In this document: in pieces, positions 9,319 through 20,167 of the stretch
How positions within the stretch are numbered: position 1 is the stretch's first letter
Layout of the letters: each line of letters begins with the position of its first letter
From: an uncultured Acidobacteriota bacterium
Lineage (GTDB): Bacteria > Acidobacteriota > Blastocatellia > RBC074
DNA: 64,000 bases
Direction: 5' to 3'
Assembly: GCA_902825875.1 (NCBI GenBank)
Contig: CADECP010000001.1
Location: 124,001 to 188,000 of the forward strand
Notes under the pieces: model-generated
What the model was told of the DNA's origin: nothing
Databases searched by the model: none
Seen by the model: the letters and a program-made list of their open reading frames with translations, nothing else
Position numbers and translations under genes: made by a program

Positions 9319-10293
9319 ATGGCGCTTTACGTAACAGAAAAAGAAGTTGGCGAGTTGTTGAAAATGGATGACGCGCTCGCTGCCGTCGAAGCAGTTTTCA
9401 AGCTTCAAGCTTCGGGCGAAGCGACGAACGAACCGCGTCGTCGGGTTCGCGTGCAAGGTTCGACATTGATGACGATGAGCGGCGCGGTTTCCAATTTGAA
9501 GATTCCGGGCGGGGTCGAATTCAAAGGTTTGCTGGGGCTGAAATCTTATACGGTGTCGCGCACCGGCGCGCGATTCTACGTCAGCTTGTTCGACGCCGTA
9601 ACCGGCGAATTGCTGGCGTTCATCGAAGCCGACAAGCTTGGCCAGATGCGAACCGGCGCGGCCAGCGGCGTGGCGACGAAGTATCTCGCCCGCGAAAACG
9701 CTAAAACCGTCGGTGTGTATGGAACCGGTTGGCAAGCAACCAGCCAGCTTGCGGCGGTTTGCGCGGTCAGGCCAATCGAATTGGTCAAGGTATACAGCCG
9801 CAAACCGGAAAACCGCGAACGGTTTTGTCAGCAGATGGCGGCGGAACTTGGCATCGCAAACACCCAGCCGGTCGAAACGCCTGAAGCTGCCGCTGACGCT
9901 GAGATCATCATTACCATCACCAATTCACGCGAACCGGTTGTGCTGGGCGAATGGCTGAAGCCCGGCGTTCACATCAACGCCGCCGGAGGCAATTCGATTT
10001 TGCGCCGCGAAGTGGATGACAAGGCGGTTCAGCGCGCAGATTTCATCGCTGTGGATTCGCTCGATCAGGCGAAACTCGAATCCGGCGAGTTTGTGACGGC
10101 GGTCGAAAAAGGCTTGCTGACGTGGGAGCGCGTCAAAGAGCTTCGATACGTTGTCAGCGGCCAGATGCGCGGCAGAGAAAATCCAGAACAAATCACGCTC
10201 TTCAAATCGCTGGGACTCGCCATCGAAGACGTGGCGGCAGCGGCTGTCGTTTACAAGAAAGCGAAAGAACAACAAGCAGGGAAGGAAATATGA
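9319..10293 (+). CDS. Ornithine cyclodeaminase / mu-crystallin family NAD(P)-dependent enzyme
   Basis: 324 residues from the ATG at 9319 (a GTG lies directly before it at 9316; neither has a clear ribosome site). Family marks: [17 protein letters not shown] in the middle, a Rossmann dinucleotide motif [10 protein letters not shown] near residue 135, and [12 protein letters not shown] near the C-terminus. The family includes ornithine cyclodeaminase, alanine dehydrogenase, and imine reductases such as ketimine or pyrroline reductases; sequence alone does not decide. Its stop codon overlaps the start of the TolC-type gene (ATGA), an unusual coupling of a cytosolic enzyme with an outer-membrane channel. 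Confidence 0.88.
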   Translation: MALYVTEKEVGELLKMDDALAAVEAVFKLQASGEATNEPRRRVRVQGSTLMTMSGAVSNLKIPGGVEFKGLLGLKSYTVSRTGARFYVSLFDAVTGELLAFIEADKLGQMRTGAASGVATKYLARENAKTVGVYGTGWQATSQLAAVCAVRPIELVKVYSRKPENRERFCQQMAAELGIANTQPVETPEAAADAEIIITITNSREPVVLGEWLKPGVHINAAGGNSILRREVDDKAVQRADFIAVDSLDQAKLESGEFVTAVEKGLLTWERVKELRYVVSGQMRGRENPEQITLFKSLGLAIEDVAAAAVVYKKAKEQQAGKEI

Positions 10294-12065
10294 AAAATCA
10301 AAAGGCAAAAGGCAAAAGGCAAAAGGCAAAAATCATATCCGTGTCGTTTGGATTGATTTGTTTGTTTGTGCCGCTGACTCAGGCGCAGGACAATCCGCAA
10401 TCCGCATTCAGAAGCGATGGCCGCAATCCGCAATCAAACAGTTCGCAATCAGACAAGCGGGTTGGCGTTGACGGAGCCAAACGAGTCCCGTTGGCATTGC
10501 GCGATGCCATTTTGATGGCGCTGGAAAACAACCGCGACATCGAAGTCGAACGATTGAATGTTCAAATGACAGAATTCGATGTTCGCGCTTCTGATGGAGC
10601 TTACGATCCGACGTTCACGTCCAGTTTCTTTTACGACCGGCGCAGAGTCCCGGTCGCCAACGTGCTGGCGGGCGGCGAAGACGGCGGATTGCTGACCGAT
10701 AACCTGACTGGCAACGCCAACTTGTCTCAACGGTTGAGGCAACACGGCGGTTTGTTGCAGGGAACGTTCAGCAACGACCGTGCGACGACTCAAAATTTGT
10801 TCAATGCCATCAACCCGCAGTTCACGTCTTCGCTGAACGTCAGCTTTACGCAGCCGCTGATGAAAAACCGCGAGATTGATCCTTCGCGGCGGCAGATCAA
10901 ACTCGCCAAAAAACGACTGGATATTTCCGACAGTCAGTTTCGTCAGCGAGCGATTGAAATCATCGCGCAGGTTCAACGCGCTTATTGGGATTTGGTGTTC
11001 GCTCGGCGCGACCGCGAGATCAAGCGCGAGTCGGTTGATCTGGCTCGCGTCCAGCTTGAACACAACCAGCGATTGGTCGAAGCGGGATCGTTGGCTCCGG
11101 CGGACATTATTTCCGCGCGCGTGGAACTTGAGCGTCGCAACGACGAAGCCGAAGCCGCCGTTGACGCCATTCAACGCGCCGAAAATGCGTTGAAGGCATT
11201 GATGCTCCAACCGGATAAAACTGACCTTTGGAATTCGGAATTGATGCCGGTTGAACAACCGCAAGTGGATTCCAGTGTAGGTTTGCCACTCGACGACGCC
11301 ACGAGGCTGGCACTGCAAAACCGCCCGGAGATGGAACAATTCCGGCTGCGCGGCGAATTGAACAAAATTGATGCCGAGTTTTTCCGCGATCAAACCAAGC
11401 CGCAGATTGATTTTGTCATTAGCTATGGTTCTATTGGTGTGGCAGGCGATCCTCGCACGGGAACGAATTTCTTCACCGCTTCCAGCATCGCCACCAACGA
11501 CCGCATCAATCGGTTGATCAATTATGTCAACGCTCAACCGAACGCTCCGAATCCGCTGATTCCGGTGTTGCCGCCGCCGGTGGATCTGCCGATTCTGGGT
11601 TTCCTGATTGGTGGCAACGGCCAGAGCCTGGCCAATATGTTCAAAAACGATTTCCGCACCTGGCGCATTGGTGTGAACATCAACTTGCCGTTTGGCAATC
11701 GCACGGCGGAAGCGAATCTTGGTCGTTCGTTGGCCGAAGGTCGTCAACTTGACATTCAACGCCAACGCACAGAGCAACAAATCCAGGTCGAAGTTCGCAA
11801 CGCGCTGCAAGCGGTCGAAACCGCAAAGCGCCGCGTGGAAGCTGCCAAAAACTCTCGTGTCAATGCGGAGCTTCAGTACCAGAGCGAGCAGCGAAAATTC
11901 GATGCCGGCCAATCCACGAACTTTTTCGTGTTGGATCGGCAGAACGCGCTTTCCGCCGCTCGTGGCCGCGAACTCCGCGCGTTGACCGATTACACCAAAG
12001 CCGCCGCCGAATTGCAGCGCACTTTGTCCACAACGCTGTCGAGCAACAATGTTTCTGTGAAGTAG
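10290..12065 (+). CDS. TolC-type outer-membrane efflux protein
   Basis: 591 residues from the ATG overlapping the previous stop; GGAAGG lies just upstream. A lysine-rich n-region built from a heptamer repeat leads into a hydrophobic segment (about residues 15-32) ending TQAQ, the signal peptide. A low-complexity stretch ([15 protein letters not shown]) follows. Two outer-membrane efflux domains follow, with long helices (for example around [19 protein letters not shown] and [20 protein letters not shown]). It is expected to form the trimeric exit duct for the RND pump upstream. Longer in-frame extensions upstream overlap the previous gene and are unlikely. Confidence 0.92.
   Translation: MKNQKAKGKRQKAKIISVSFGLICLFVPLTQAQDNPQSAFRSDGRNPQSNSSQSDKRVGVDGAKRVPLALRDAILMALENNRDIEVERLNVQMTEFDVRASDGAYDPTFTSSFFYDRRRVPVANVLAGGEDGGLLTDNLTGNANLSQRLRQHGGLLQGTFSNDRATTQNLFNAINPQFTSSLNVSFTQPLMKNREIDPSRRQIKLAKKRLDISDSQFRQRAIEIIAQVQRAYWDLVFARRDREIKRESVDLARVQLEHNQRLVEAGSLAPADIISARVELERRNDEAEAAVDAIQRAENALKALMLQPDKTDLWNSELMPVEQPQVDSSVGLPLDDATRLALQNRPEMEQFRLRGELNKIDAEFFRDQTKPQIDFVISYGSIGVAGDPRTGTNFFTASSIATNDRINRLINYVNAQPNAPNPLIPVLPPPVDLPILGFLIGGNGQSLANMFKNDFRTWRIGVNINLPFGNRTAEANLGRSLAEGRQLDIQRQRTEQQIQVEVRNALQAVETAKRRVEAAKNSRVNAELQYQSEQRKFDAGQSTNFFVLDRQNALSAARGRELRALTDYTKAAAELQRTLSTTLSSNNVSVK
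10300..10331 (+). repeat. Heptanucleotide tandem repeat (AAAAGGC)x4 within the tolC-like gene
   Basis: Four exact AAAAGGC units (10300-10327) plus a partial AAAA lie 10 bases after the start codon, encoding the lysine-rich n-region of the signal peptide. Gain or loss of one 7-nt unit would shift the frame, so slippage would switch the gene off. Confidence 0.85.
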
Positions 12066-12088
12066 ATAGAAGACAGAAGACAGTAGGA
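12061..12088. repeat. Heptamer array, left arm of an inverted pair
   Basis: AGTAGAT-AGAAGAC-AGAAGAC-AGTAGGA, four 7-nt units overlapping the end of the tolC-like gene. The related array at 12210-12244 is in inverted orientation, so the 247-bp gap 12066-12312 can fold back on itself. Confidence 0.7.
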
Positions 12089-12209
12089 ATTCGCCCAAGA
12101 TTTGAGCTTGCTGAATGGCTCAGGGGACGAAAAGAATTCGGTCAGAGTCTTAAGCCAGTCACGATTCAAACTTCCGTCGTCTTCTGTTGTCTGGGAGAGA
12201 AAATTCAAA

Positions 12210-12244
12210 CTACTGTCTACCGTCTACTGACTACTGTCTACTTC
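12210..12244. repeat. Heptamer array, right arm of an inverted pair
   Basis: CTACTGT-CTACCGT-CTACTGA-CTACTGT-CTACTTC, five 7-nt units. They are the reverse complement of the AGTAGAC-like units at 12061-12088. A weaker copy (GTCTTCT-GTTGTCT) lies near 12180. Nothing else is recognised in this gap. Confidence 0.7.
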
Positions 12245-12312
12245 GGATGCTAATATCTCGCTTCAAAATCAAATCTCAAATTCTGAATTATCTTTAGGAG
12301 CGAGACTCATTT

Positions 12313-12753
12313 ATGTCCGAAGAAAACCAGTCCGGTTTTAAGGTGACAGACCGCAGGCTTTTTAATCCTGATGGCTCAATGCGCGAAGACGCGCAAATTC
12401 CAGAGCCGCCACCAGCCGTTCAACCCACAGCACAATCGAATCTCAGTGCGATTTCGGAATTGCCGCCGCAAGAGCAATTTCCGGCAGATGAAGAAGATGT
12501 GATGCCTGAGCAAACGATGTTCACCGATTTTGTGATGAACATCGCTTCGTCGGCGTTCATCTATCTTGGCTTGGTGGAGCATCCGGCAACCGGTCGGCGG
12601 CAGGTGGATATGATGGCTGCGAAAGAGACCATTGATCTGTTGATGATGCTGCGCGAAAAAACCAACGGCAATTTGTCACGTGGTGAAGAGCGATTCTTTG
12701 ACGAATTGCTGGCCGATTTGAAAACCCAGTTTGTGTCTATGCGGCGTCAGTAA
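12313..12753 (+). CDS. DUF1844 family protein
   Basis: 146 residues. The first 65 are polar and disordered (rich in Pro, Glu and Gln). The C-terminal half matches DUF1844: [18 protein letters not shown], then a conserved [19 protein letters not shown] and a final helix [13 protein letters not shown]. The domain is small, widespread in Acidobacteria and Deltaproteobacteria, and of unknown function. AGGAG is about 13 bases before the ATG. The PhnP-like hydrolase follows 35 bp downstream, so both are probably in one unit. Confidence 0.88.
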   Translation: MSEENQSGFKVTDRRLFNPDGSMREDAQIPEPPPAVQPTAQSNLSAISELPPQEQFPADEEDVMPEQTMFTDFVMNIASSAFIYLGLVEHPATGRRQVDMMAAKETIDLLMMLREKTNGNLSRGEERFFDELLADLKTQFVSMRRQ

Positions 12754-12788
12754 GGGCGGCGGCAGTAAATCGTTAATCGGCGATCGTT

Positions 12789-13556
12789 ATGCGGATCACT
12801 TTTCTCGGAACCGGGACTTCGGTTGGTATTCCTATGATCGGATGCGAGTGCGCCGTTTGCCAGTCGGAGGACCCGCGAGACAAACGGCTGCGAACCGGTT
12901 TGATGATCGAACATGGCGACCAACGGTTGATCGTGGATATTTCCGCAGACTTTCGCCAGCAAGCATTACGAGAGAACGTAAATCGGCTGGACGCGCTGTT
13001 GATTACACACTGCCACGCCGATCACGTGCTGGGTTTGGACGACATTCGCCCGATCAATTTTCGCCACGGAGCCGTTCCGGTTTACGCCAGCGACATCACC
13101 TGGCAAGGAATTCGCCGAGTGTTTTATTACATTTTCGAGCGAACTCATGTCGGTGGCGGACTGGCACAGATAACACCTCACACCATCGAAGGCGACTTTG
13201 ACGTTTGCGGGTTGCGAGTCACACCGTTCGATGTGATTCACGGGCGGTTGCCGGTGACGGGGTTTCGGTTCAGCGACGGAAAAAACGAAGTTGCGTTCAT
13301 CACCGATTGCAATTTCATTCCCGAAGCGTCGCTGGCCAAACTTCATGGGCTGGATTTGCTGATTATTGATGCGTTGCGATTCAAACCGCATGTCACTCAC
13401 CTTCATCTGGATCAAACCTTGAATTACATTGCCGAACTGAAACCGCGCCGCGCGTTGTTGACGCATATGGGACACGATTTCAAGCATTCGGAACTGAGCC
13501 GGATTTTGCCGGACGGCGTTGAACCGGCGTATGACGGGTTGAGAATCGAGCTTTAG
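12789..13556 (+). CDS. MBL-fold metal-dependent hydrolase, PhnP-like
   Basis: 255 residues. An N-terminal [11 protein letters not shown] is followed by a Cys cluster (C19, C21, C24 in GCECAVC) and the di-metal motif THCHADH (H74, H76, D78, H79) with GLDDIRP. Later histidines (DVIHGR near residue 154; HMGHDF near 232) complete the site. This arrangement is that of PhnP-like cyclic phosphodiesterases, acting on cyclic ribose phosphates or related small molecules; the substrate here is not proven. ribF follows 81 bp downstream. Confidence 0.9.
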   Translation: MRITFLGTGTSVGIPMIGCECAVCQSEDPRDKRLRTGLMIEHGDQRLIVDISADFRQQALRENVNRLDALLITHCHADHVLGLDDIRPINFRHGAVPVYASDITWQGIRRVFYYIFERTHVGGGLAQITPHTIEGDFDVCGLRVTPFDVIHGRLPVTGFRFSDGKNEVAFITDCNFIPEASLAKLHGLDLLIIDALRFKPHVTHLHLDQTLNYIAELKPRRALLTHMGHDFKHSELSRILPDGVEPAYDGLRIEL

Positions 13557-13598
13557 CTCACCGTTTACAGTTCACGGTTCACAGCGTTTGGCTGACCG

Positions 13599-13633
13599 CG
13601 AACTGCGAACCGCGAACTGCGAACTGCGAACTG
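13599..13633 (+). repeat. Heptanucleotide tandem repeat (CGAACTG)x5 in front of ribF
   Basis: Five 7-nt units (four CGAACTG, one CGAACCG) end four bases before the ribF ATG. They occupy the place where a ribosome binding site should be, and no good Shine-Dalgarno sequence remains, so copy number could alter spacing and expression. Confidence 0.85.
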
Positions 13634-13637
13634 GCCA

Positions 13638-14591
13638 ATGGAAATCTTTCACGACATAAATCATTCGGAACTTCGTCGCCCGACGGTGGTTACGCTGGGA
13701 GTATTTGATGGATTGCATCTGGGGCATCAGGCGATTGTCCGCACCGTAGTCGAACGCGCATTGTTGATTGATGCCGTTCCGACGCTGATTACCTTTGACC
13801 CGCATCCGCGCCAGGTGCTGAAACCGGAAACCGCTCCGCCGTTGCTGCAAACCTTCAACCAAAAATCCGAAGGCTTAAGAGGTTTGGGAATTCAGCAGAT
13901 CGTTGTCCTGAAATTTGACGAGCATTTGGCTTCACTGTCGGCAGAAGAGTTTGTGGAGCGGTTTATCGTCAACGATTTAGAAGCGCGTGAAGTTTATCTG
14001 GGCAAAGGTTTCGCCTTTGGCCACCAGCGCCGAGGCAACATCGAACTGCTGCAAACGCTCAGCCAGCGATTCGGCTTTCACGCCGACGAAGTCGCTGAGG
14101 TTCAACTGCGAGGACGCCGAATCAGTTCGACAATGGTGCGAATGCTGCTCAAAGCCGGCCGCGTAAATGTGGCTAGACGAATGCTGGGGCGACCTTACGG
14201 CATCGAAGGAGTTGTGACGCGCGGTCACGGCATTGGTCGCCAGTTGTTGTATCCAACGGCGAATCTGGATTTGCAAAATCGTGTTTTGCCAACCGATGGC
14301 GTTTACGTCACTTTGGCGCTGGTGGATGGTGTCTGGCGGCGCAGCGTCACCAACATCGGCAAACGCCCGACATTTGGCGGAGAACTGGAATCCAAAGTCG
14401 AAACTCACCTGATTGATTTCGACCAGGACATTTACGGTCAGGTAATTCGGGTGCGTGTGCTTCACCGATTGCGCGGCGAGAAAAAATTTTCCGGCGTGGA
14501 TGAACTTCGCGCGCAAATCACCAAAGACCGTGACCGGGCTATCCGATATTTCGACTCGGAAATTGTTCGCCGCAACCTCAGCTTTGTTTGA
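13638..14591 (+). CDS. ribF: Bifunctional riboflavin kinase / FAD synthetase
   Basis: 317 residues. The N-terminal FAD synthetase (nucleotidyltransferase) domain has [11 protein letters not shown] at residues 21-31 and [10 protein letters not shown]; the C-terminal kinase domain has [16 protein letters not shown] and DGVYVT. It converts riboflavin to FMN and FAD in the cytoplasm. Length is normal for the family. Translation is preceded by the heptamer repeat and not by a canonical ribosome site. Confidence 0.96.
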   Translation: MEIFHDINHSELRRPTVVTLGVFDGLHLGHQAIVRTVVERALLIDAVPTLITFDPHPRQVLKPETAPPLLQTFNQKSEGLRGLGIQQIVVLKFDEHLASLSAEEFVERFIVNDLEAREVYLGKGFAFGHQRRGNIELLQTLSQRFGFHADEVAEVQLRGRRISSTMVRMLLKAGRVNVARRMLGRPYGIEGVVTRGHGIGRQLLYPTANLDLQNRVLPTDGVYVTLALVDGVWRRSVTNIGKRPTFGGELESKVETHLIDFDQDIYGQVIRVRVLHRLRGEKKFSGVDELRAQITKDRDRAIRYFDSEIVRRNLSFV

Positions 14592-14683
14592 GTCGTATAG
14601 TTTTCGACGTAAAAGATGACAGAATGCCTCTGTGTTCTGTCAAAACGTAAGACTCCCTGATTTTGTTGAGAGTGAAGGGGAAA

Positions 14684-16255
14684 ATGGCTTTAGCAAAGAT
14701 AGAGGTCGAACAGCTTCAATCAAACGGTCAAGTGAAGGCGCTGACCGAACAACCTGCAGTGCTGGAATCCACTCCGGCGGCGAATCTGGCGCATTACGAT
14801 CCGAACGCTCAAATCAAAGGAAATGGGATTCGCGGATGGTTTCGCGCAGGCCGTATCATCTGGACGTTCGCGCTGTATCATCTGTTTGTTTTCGCCTATC
14901 ACCGAGGTTGGTTCGTCGGCAAAAAAGACGAATCCGAAGAAAAGCATCTGCAATGGCAAGCCGAATGGCTCAGCCGCCAACTGCTCAAACTCGGCCCGAC
15001 GTTTATCAAAATCGGCCAGTCCATTTCCACGCGCGCAGATTTGTTGCCGCTGGCGTACATCAAAGAACTCAGCAAGCTGCAAGACAACGTTCCGGCGTTT
15101 CCCAATGAAGTGGCGATGCAAATCATCGAACGCGAATTGGGCAAACCGATTGACGCTTTGTTCGCCGAAATCGAACCCGAACCGATTGCCGCTGCTTCGT
15201 TGGGGCAGGTTTATCGCGGGCGATTGTTTTCCGGCGAAACCGTTGCCATCAAAGTGCAACGGCCAGACCTTGAGAAAACTATCAACTTCGACATTGCCGT
15301 TTTGCGCCAGATCGCTCAGTTCATGATGCGCTTTCCGCAAGTCATTCGTGGCATAGATTGGGAAGGCATTTTGGGCGAATTTGCGAACGTCATTTTTGAA
15401 GAAATGGATTACGTGCAGGAAGGACAGAACGCCGAAACCTTCCGGGCGAACTTTCGCAAATGGCGCGAAGTTTATGTGCCGACGATTTATTGGTCGCATT
15501 CCAGTCCGCGTGTGCTGACGATGGAATTCATCAGCGGCTTGAAGGTGTTGGAGCTTGATGGTTTGCGCGCGCGCGGCATTCAGCCGCCGGAAGTCATCAA
15601 GTTGATCGCCAAAACCTACTTGAAGCAATTGCTCGAAGACGGCTTTTTCCACGCCGATCCGCATCCGGGAAATTTGCGCGTAATGGACGATGGGCGGCTG
15701 GCGTTTTTTGATTTCGGAATGGTCGGGCGCATCACGCCCAAACTGCAAAGCCAGTTGATTGACGCTTTTTTCCACATCGTCGAAAAAGACGTAAAAGGTC
15801 TGACGCAGGATTTAATCAATCTGGAATTTCTGGCAACGACCGTAGATCAGAATTTGATCAAACCAGTTGTCGAAAAACTCTTCACTGATTATTTCAATTT
15901 GAAGCTGGGCGAAATCCGATTCAAAGAATTGACCTACGAACTGGCCGAAGTCATTTACGAATATCCGTTCCGCATTCCGCCGCATTTTACCTACGTGATG
16001 CGCGCGATCATGACTTTGGAAGGCATAGGCATTGCGATGGATCCGAACTTCAGTTTCTTCGATGTCGCCAAACCGTTTGCCAAAGAATTCATGATTCGCC
16101 GCGAAGGCAAAACCTTCCGCGATTTGATCGTTCGCAAACTGATTCACGGCGAAGAAGGCGAAATCCAATGGGGCAAAATGTGGAAGCTGGCCAAAATCGC
16201 CATCAAAAGTTATTGGGATGAATTCGTCGCCAAAGCGACAGGAGTTACAGGATGA
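14684..16255 (+). CDS. ABC1/UbiB-family atypical protein kinase
   Basis: 523 residues from the ATG at 14684, which has AAGGGG four bases upstream (a TTG 21 bases earlier is less likely). It carries the KxGQ signature (K109-IGQ112), VAIKVQRP (ATP-binding lysine), and the loop [10 protein letters not shown] followed by FFDFGMVG. Members support ubiquinone or menaquinone-type quinone synthesis as ATPase-like factors at the membrane. One or two hydrophobic segments lie near residues 57-70. The stop overlaps the SDR gene (ATGA). Confidence 0.92.
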   Translation: MALAKIEVEQLQSNGQVKALTEQPAVLESTPAANLAHYDPNAQIKGNGIRGWFRAGRIIWTFALYHLFVFAYHRGWFVGKKDESEEKHLQWQAEWLSRQLLKLGPTFIKIGQSISTRADLLPLAYIKELSKLQDNVPAFPNEVAMQIIERELGKPIDALFAEIEPEPIAAASLGQVYRGRLFSGETVAIKVQRPDLEKTINFDIAVLRQIAQFMMRFPQVIRGIDWEGILGEFANVIFEEMDYVQEGQNAETFRANFRKWREVYVPTIYWSHSSPRVLTMEFISGLKVLELDGLRARGIQPPEVIKLIAKTYLKQLLEDGFFHADPHPGNLRVMDDGRLAFFDFGMVGRITPKLQSQLIDAFFHIVEKDVKGLTQDLINLEFLATTVDQNLIKPVVEKLFTDYFNLKLGEIRFKELTYELAEVIYEYPFRIPPHFTYVMRAIMTLEGIGIAMDPNFSFFDVAKPFAKEFMIRREGKTFRDLIVRKLIHGEEGEIQWGKMWKLAKIAIKSYWDEFVAKATGVTG

Positions 16256-17019
16256 GCTTTAACAGCAGAGTAGTTCTAGTCACTGGCGCGGCTCAGGGCA
16301 TTGGCCGAGTCGTCGCCCGGCAGTTTGCCGAAAATGGAGCGCAGGTGGCGCTCCATTTTCATTCCAACCGTGAAGCCGCCGAAGCGACGTTTGATTCGTT
16401 GGCAGGCGATTCGCATTCGCTGCATCAAGCCGACATCACAGACGCCACGCAAGCTCAGCAATTGGTCAAAGCCGTCATTCGCCAACACGGGCGGCTGGAT
16501 ATTCTGGTCAACAACGCCGCCATCTTTGAAGCGCATCCGATTGCCAAAGTCAGTTACGACGATTGGCAAGGGGCATGGCAACGCACGATCAACACGAATT
16601 TGATTGGAGCCGCGAACGTCACATTCTGCGCGGCTCGGCAAATGATTCAGCAGGGAACCAAATCTGGTGGGCGCATCGTGAACATCTCTTCGCGCGGAGC
16701 TTTTCGCGGAGAACCTGATGCTCCGGCTTATGGCGCAAGCAAAGCTGCCTTGAACGCGATGAGCCAATCGCTGGCGCAGGCGCTCGCTCCGCACAACATT
16801 TTTGTGTATGTCGTCGCGCCGGGCTTTGTTGAAACCGAACGAGTCGCTTACAGGCTGGACGGTGCGGAAGGCGACGGCATTCGCAATCAAAGCCCGCTTC
16901 GCCGAGTCGCCAAGCCCGAAGAAGTCGCCAAAACGGTTTTGTTTTTAGCTTCGGAAGGGACTGATTTCCTGACCGGCGGCATTGTGGACGTGAACGGCGC
17001 TTCTTACTTGCGGTCTTAA
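16252..17019 (+). CDS. Short-chain dehydrogenase/reductase (FabG-like)
   Basis: 255 residues. It has TGAAQGIG (11-18) for NAD(P), NNAA (87-90), the catalytic S147, Y160 and K164 (YGASK), and the SDR-type C-terminal [11 protein letters not shown]. Length is typical. It could be a 3-oxoacyl-ACP reductase or another keto-reductase; nothing nearby decides. It is coupled to the UbiB-like gene by ATGA. Confidence 0.9.
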   Translation: MSFNSRVVLVTGAAQGIGRVVARQFAENGAQVALHFHSNREAAEATFDSLAGDSHSLHQADITDATQAQQLVKAVIRQHGRLDILVNNAAIFEAHPIAKVSYDDWQGAWQRTINTNLIGAANVTFCAARQMIQQGTKSGGRIVNISSRGAFRGEPDAPAYGASKAALNAMSQSLAQALAPHNIFVYVVAPGFVETERVAYRLDGAEGDGIRNQSPLRRVAKPEEVAKTVLFLASEGTDFLTGGIVDVNGASYLRS

Positions 17020-17109
17020 ACAAGCCGAAACACGATGGCTTTATCGTTGCCCATCGGCTAAAAGCCGGAGTATTCTGACGCCGAAATCACGCAGTCGAAG
17101 GGAAAGTTT

Positions 17110-17427
17110 ATGAACGTAACGTTTCAAGAACAAATTGCGCCCGATACCGCACAAGCCATCGTTGCTTTGGCTTCAGCTCACGGCCAGTCGGTGAATGATT
17201 ATTTGCGAAAACTGCTTGGGTTGAATGGCGAGAGCAATGGAGAACTGAATTACAGCAATAAGACTCAAGCCAATGCTGAGTCAGACGTAACGCCGTATGC
17301 ACTGATTGCCGATTTAGTCGGTTCAGTTGATAGCAGCATTCCTGATCCAGACTCGCCGCCCCGCCATACTGCGTTTGGACAATATCTGTTGGAAAAACAC
17401 AGAAGGCAGGCTGAAGGGTTCAAATGA
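17110..17427 (+). CDS. Putative antitoxin of a PIN-domain toxin-antitoxin pair
   Basis: 105 residues, acidic and hydrophilic. The N-terminal 40 residues (FQEQIAPDTAQAIVALASAH, then GQSVNDYLRKLLGL) resemble a ribbon-helix-helix-like DNA-binding segment; the C-terminal end (HTAFGQYLLEKHRRQAEGFK) is a typical toxin-embracing tail. The stop overlaps the PIN gene start (ATGA). The function is inferred mainly from this pairing. Confidence 0.7.
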   Translation: MNVTFQEQIAPDTAQAIVALASAHGQSVNDYLRKLLGLNGESNGELNYSNKTQANAESDVTPYALIADLVGSVDSSIPDPDSPPRHTAFGQYLLEKHRRQAEGFK

Positions 17428-17858
17428 CTATCGGTGAAGTAGTTTTGATTGATACCGGTCCTTTGATTGCTATGGTTGACAAGGCAGACCCGTTTCACAG
17501 CAGATGTGTTTCAGCCTTTCGTTCGCTAAAAGCTTCGCCTTTAACAACCTGGCCTTGCCTCACAGAAGCCTTTTATATGCTTGGAGAACTCCGTGGATGG
17601 AAAGGCCAAAAAACTTTGCTCAGCTTTCTGACGCGAGGTTCGATTCACATTCACCCTGCGACCGAAAGTGAAATCAGCCGTATCGCTGAGTTGATGGAGA
17701 AATACAAAGATACTCCGATGGATTTTTCCGACGCCTCGCTGGTCGTGCTGGCCGAACTCACGGGGCTCAGGAAAATCTTTACCCTCGATTCCGACTTCTA
17801 CCTTTACCGCATCAATGGAAAAGAAACCTTTGATGTCATTTCGCTCTCAACTCTCTGA
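17424..17858 (+). CDS. PIN-domain ribonuclease toxin (VapC-like)
   Basis: 144 residues. The acidic PIN site is complete: D10 (LIDTGPLI), E48 (LTEAF), D100 and D103 (MDFSDASLVVLAE), and a C-terminal LDSDF. Such toxins cleave RNA, often tRNA anticodon loops or rRNA. It follows its putative antitoxin with a 4-bp overlap. Confidence 0.88.
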   Translation: MTIGEVVLIDTGPLIAMVDKADPFHSRCVSAFRSLKASPLTTWPCLTEAFYMLGELRGWKGQKTLLSFLTRGSIHIHPATESEISRIAELMEKYKDTPMDFSDASLVVLAELTGLRKIFTLDSDFYLYRINGKETFDVISLSTL

Positions 17859-17867
17859 AACCCTGAT

Positions 17868-18608
17868 TCAAAAATGCCGCACCCGAAAATCGGCAACGAT
17901 GGGCAGATGATCCGAAGCGATCAGTGCCGTGCGGCTGCGATGGAGTTTGGCTTCAACCAGTTCCAGAGCTTCGTCAAAGTAGATGTGATCCAGGTGCAGG
18001 AATGGCAAAACGCCGGGATAGGTTCGTTTGCGGCCAAGATGCAGGCGAATGTCGGCGCTTTGAAAATGTTCAGTCAACAAGCGCGAAGTCAGCCCGCGCG
18101 TCCATTCGTTGAAATCTCCCAGCAAGACTCGCGGGCCTATGTGGTCGCCGTTTTTCAGCACGTCGTCTTGCAACAGCTTTCGCGCCTGGTGGCGGCGTTC
18201 GGTGAACGAAGTTCCCAGATGTACGTTGTAAATGTGCAGAGGTTGTTCGCCGTGCAGGTCAATGTCCACGCGCAAACATCCGCGCTGCTCTCGACCGGCG
18301 ACGCTGATGTCGTGATTGCGAGCCGCCACCATAGGAAACCGACTGAGCACTACGTTGCCATAAGCGCCGCCTTTCAGTTGCCGGTTTTCTCCCAATCGAA
18401 AATCCAGTTCCAGTTCACGGGCGATGAAATGCGCTTGATCGTGTTGGTCTTCGCGCCCTTGCACGCAGAGAACTTCCTGCAAGGCGACGATGTCGGCATC
18501 CAGTTCGCGCAGAACTTCGACAATGCGTTCAGGGCGCAAGCGACGATCAATGCCTACGCATTTGTGAATGTTGTAAGTGGCGATTCGGAATCGTTTTACT
18601 TGCCGCAT
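17868..18608 (-). CDS. Endonuclease/exonuclease/phosphatase (EEP) family protein
   Basis: 246 residues. The marks are [10 protein letters not shown] near the N-terminus (metal Asn), [10 protein letters not shown] (metal Glu), LLGDFNEW (catalytic Asp/Asn) and ASDHLPI at the C-terminus (catalytic Asp-His). No signal peptide is evident. The family hydrolyses phosphodiesters of DNA, phospholipids or inositol phosphates. The PLD-type gene ends 6 bp upstream, so it is probably co-transcribed with a lipid enzyme. Confidence 0.9.
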   Translation of the reverse strand: MRQVKRFRIATYNIHKCVGIDRRLRPERIVEVLRELDADIVALQEVLCVQGREDQHDQAHFIARELELDFRLGENRQLKGGAYGNVVLSRFPMVAARNHDISVAGREQRGCLRVDIDLHGEQPLHIYNVHLGTSFTERRHQARKLLQDDVLKNGDHIGPRVLLGDFNEWTRGLTSRLLTEHFQSADIRLHLGRKRTYPGVLPFLHLDHIYFDEALELVEAKLHRSRTALIASDHLPIVADFRVRHF

Positions 18609-18614
18609 TGAGAC

Positions 18615-20117
18615 TTACTCTAAGTTGGAGTCGGTGATTTCACGCAACGCGGATTCTTCGCGTTTGCCTTCGCGGTGAAGCTGGACGGCTTTGATGAACA
18701 GGGAAATGGCCAGCCAGGCGGCAAACACAGCCAGCGGAATGGAAATCCATCTTGGCCAAAACACTGCAACAACGGAAAACAGCAACAGCAACAAACCTGC
18801 GCTGAACATGATTCGCGCTTCGGCTGGGCTGAGCAATCGGCGGTTGGCAATCGCTGCGGTGACGGCGTGACCGATGCGAACGGCTCCGGCGGCGGTTCGC
18901 CCGGAACTGATGGTGTCGAATTTAGCGCGCAATCGGCGCGGTCGTGGCCGTTTCGGTTTGGCGATTTTGCGTTTGGCGGTCAACAGAATCTCAGTCGAAT
19001 TCGCCAGATCATCCAAAAACATTTGCTCCATTTGTTCGCCAAAACCTGTGTCTTCGACAATTACGTCCAGTTCCCAGTTGGTAATCCAGCTTGCCAGATT
19101 CAGGTTCGACGAACCGACGCGCGCCCAACGGCCATCGGCGACGGCGGTTTTGGCGTGAATCATTGGGCCGTTCCATTCGTACACGCGGACTCCGGCTTCG
19201 AGCAGAGGGCGATAGCCGGAACGCGAAATTGCACGCATCACAGGCAAATCGGTCGCCTGCGGAACCAGCAAGCGAACATCAACGCCGTCTTTCGCCGCCG
19301 CTCGCAGCGATTGCACGTAAGGCGACGTACCCGCGAAATAGGCATCGGTCAGCCATAAAGTTTCCTTCGCCGAAGCCGCAATCATTTGATCCAGCCGATA
19401 AATGCCTGCTGTGTTCGGCACGCTGGCAACGACGCGCAGCGATGTGTCTCCGGCATGAGGAATGGGCGACGTGACAATCAATTCGTTCGCCGAGAGCAGT
19501 TCGCCGGTTTCCGCCCACGTTTGAGCAAAGGCTTGTTCCAGATGAGCGACTGCCGGGCCAATGATTTCAACGCCGGTGTCGCGCCACGCTTCAATGCCTT
19601 TTTCCGGTTCGCCAACCCACATCTGGCCGACGCATAAACCGGCGACAAAACCTATGCGACCATCCACCGTCAACAGTTTGCGATGATCGCGGCCAAGCCA
19701 CGAAAGCGGGCTGTCAAAACGCGGCGGGTTGAAACAACGCACTTCGACGCCGGCGGCTTTCAACGCGCGCCAGAACTTGTTGGATGTCGCCGTCAAACCG
19801 CCCACCCAATCGTAAATCAGCCGGACTTTGGCGCCTGCTCGTGCTTTTTCGATCAGAGCTTCGGCGAAGATTTGCCCCTGATCGTCCTCGTGGATGATGT
19901 AGCTTTCAAAGTGAATGGCGTGTTCGGCTGAACGAATGGCTTCCAGCCAGGCGGGATAATTTTCGCGCGCGTCTTTCAGTAGGCGAACTTGATTGCCCGC
20001 GACCAGCGGCGCTCCAACCGTGCGCGCAAACGCTTGACCGGCTGGAATGCGAAACAATCTCTGCCGCAATTGTTTGGGACGAGGAATGTTGGGATGTATT
20101 TGTTTCACCGCCAACAT
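18615..20117 (-). CDS. Cardiolipin synthase-like phospholipase D family protein
   Basis: 500 residues with two HKD motifs: H145-RK147-D152 and H321-AK323-D328 (HAKTAVADG, followed by GSSNLN). The C-terminal 75 residues contain two hydrophobic helices (around 435-470). Bacterial cardiolipin synthases of this type lack N-terminal helices, as here, so ClsB-like is the nearest fit. It condenses phosphatidyl groups to form cardiolipin at the membrane. The EEP gene follows directly. Confidence 0.9.
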   Translation of the reverse strand: MLAVKQIHPNIPRPKQLRQRLFRIPAGQAFARTVGAPLVAGNQVRLLKDARENYPAWLEAIRSAEHAIHFESYIIHEDDQGQIFAEALIEKARAGAKVRLIYDWVGGLTATSNKFWRALKAAGVEVRCFNPPRFDSPLSWLGRDHRKLLTVDGRIGFVAGLCVGQMWVGEPEKGIEAWRDTGVEIIGPAVAHLEQAFAQTWAETGELLSANELIVTSPIPHAGDTSLRVVASVPNTAGIYRLDQMIAASAKETLWLTDAYFAGTSPYVQSLRAAAKDGVDVRLLVPQATDLPVMRAISRSGYRPLLEAGVRVYEWNGPMIHAKTAVADGRWARVGSSNLNLASWITNWELDVIVEDTGFGEQMEQMFLDDLANSTEILLTAKRKIAKPKRPRPRRLRAKFDTISSGRTAAGAVRIGHAVTAAIANRRLLSPAEARIMFSAGLLLLLFSVVAVFWPRWISIPLAVFAAWLAISLFIKAVQLHREGKREESALREITDSNLE

Positions 20118-20167
20118 TTTGCCTGCAAACCTTGTGACTGTTAAGCCGACTGAGAACAGGATTCGTT

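Noticed and set aside
10449-12098. Long antisense open frame (549 codons) opposite the tolC-like gene
   Set aside because: Same reason: no ribosome site, no recognisable protein, full overlap with a well-supported gene.
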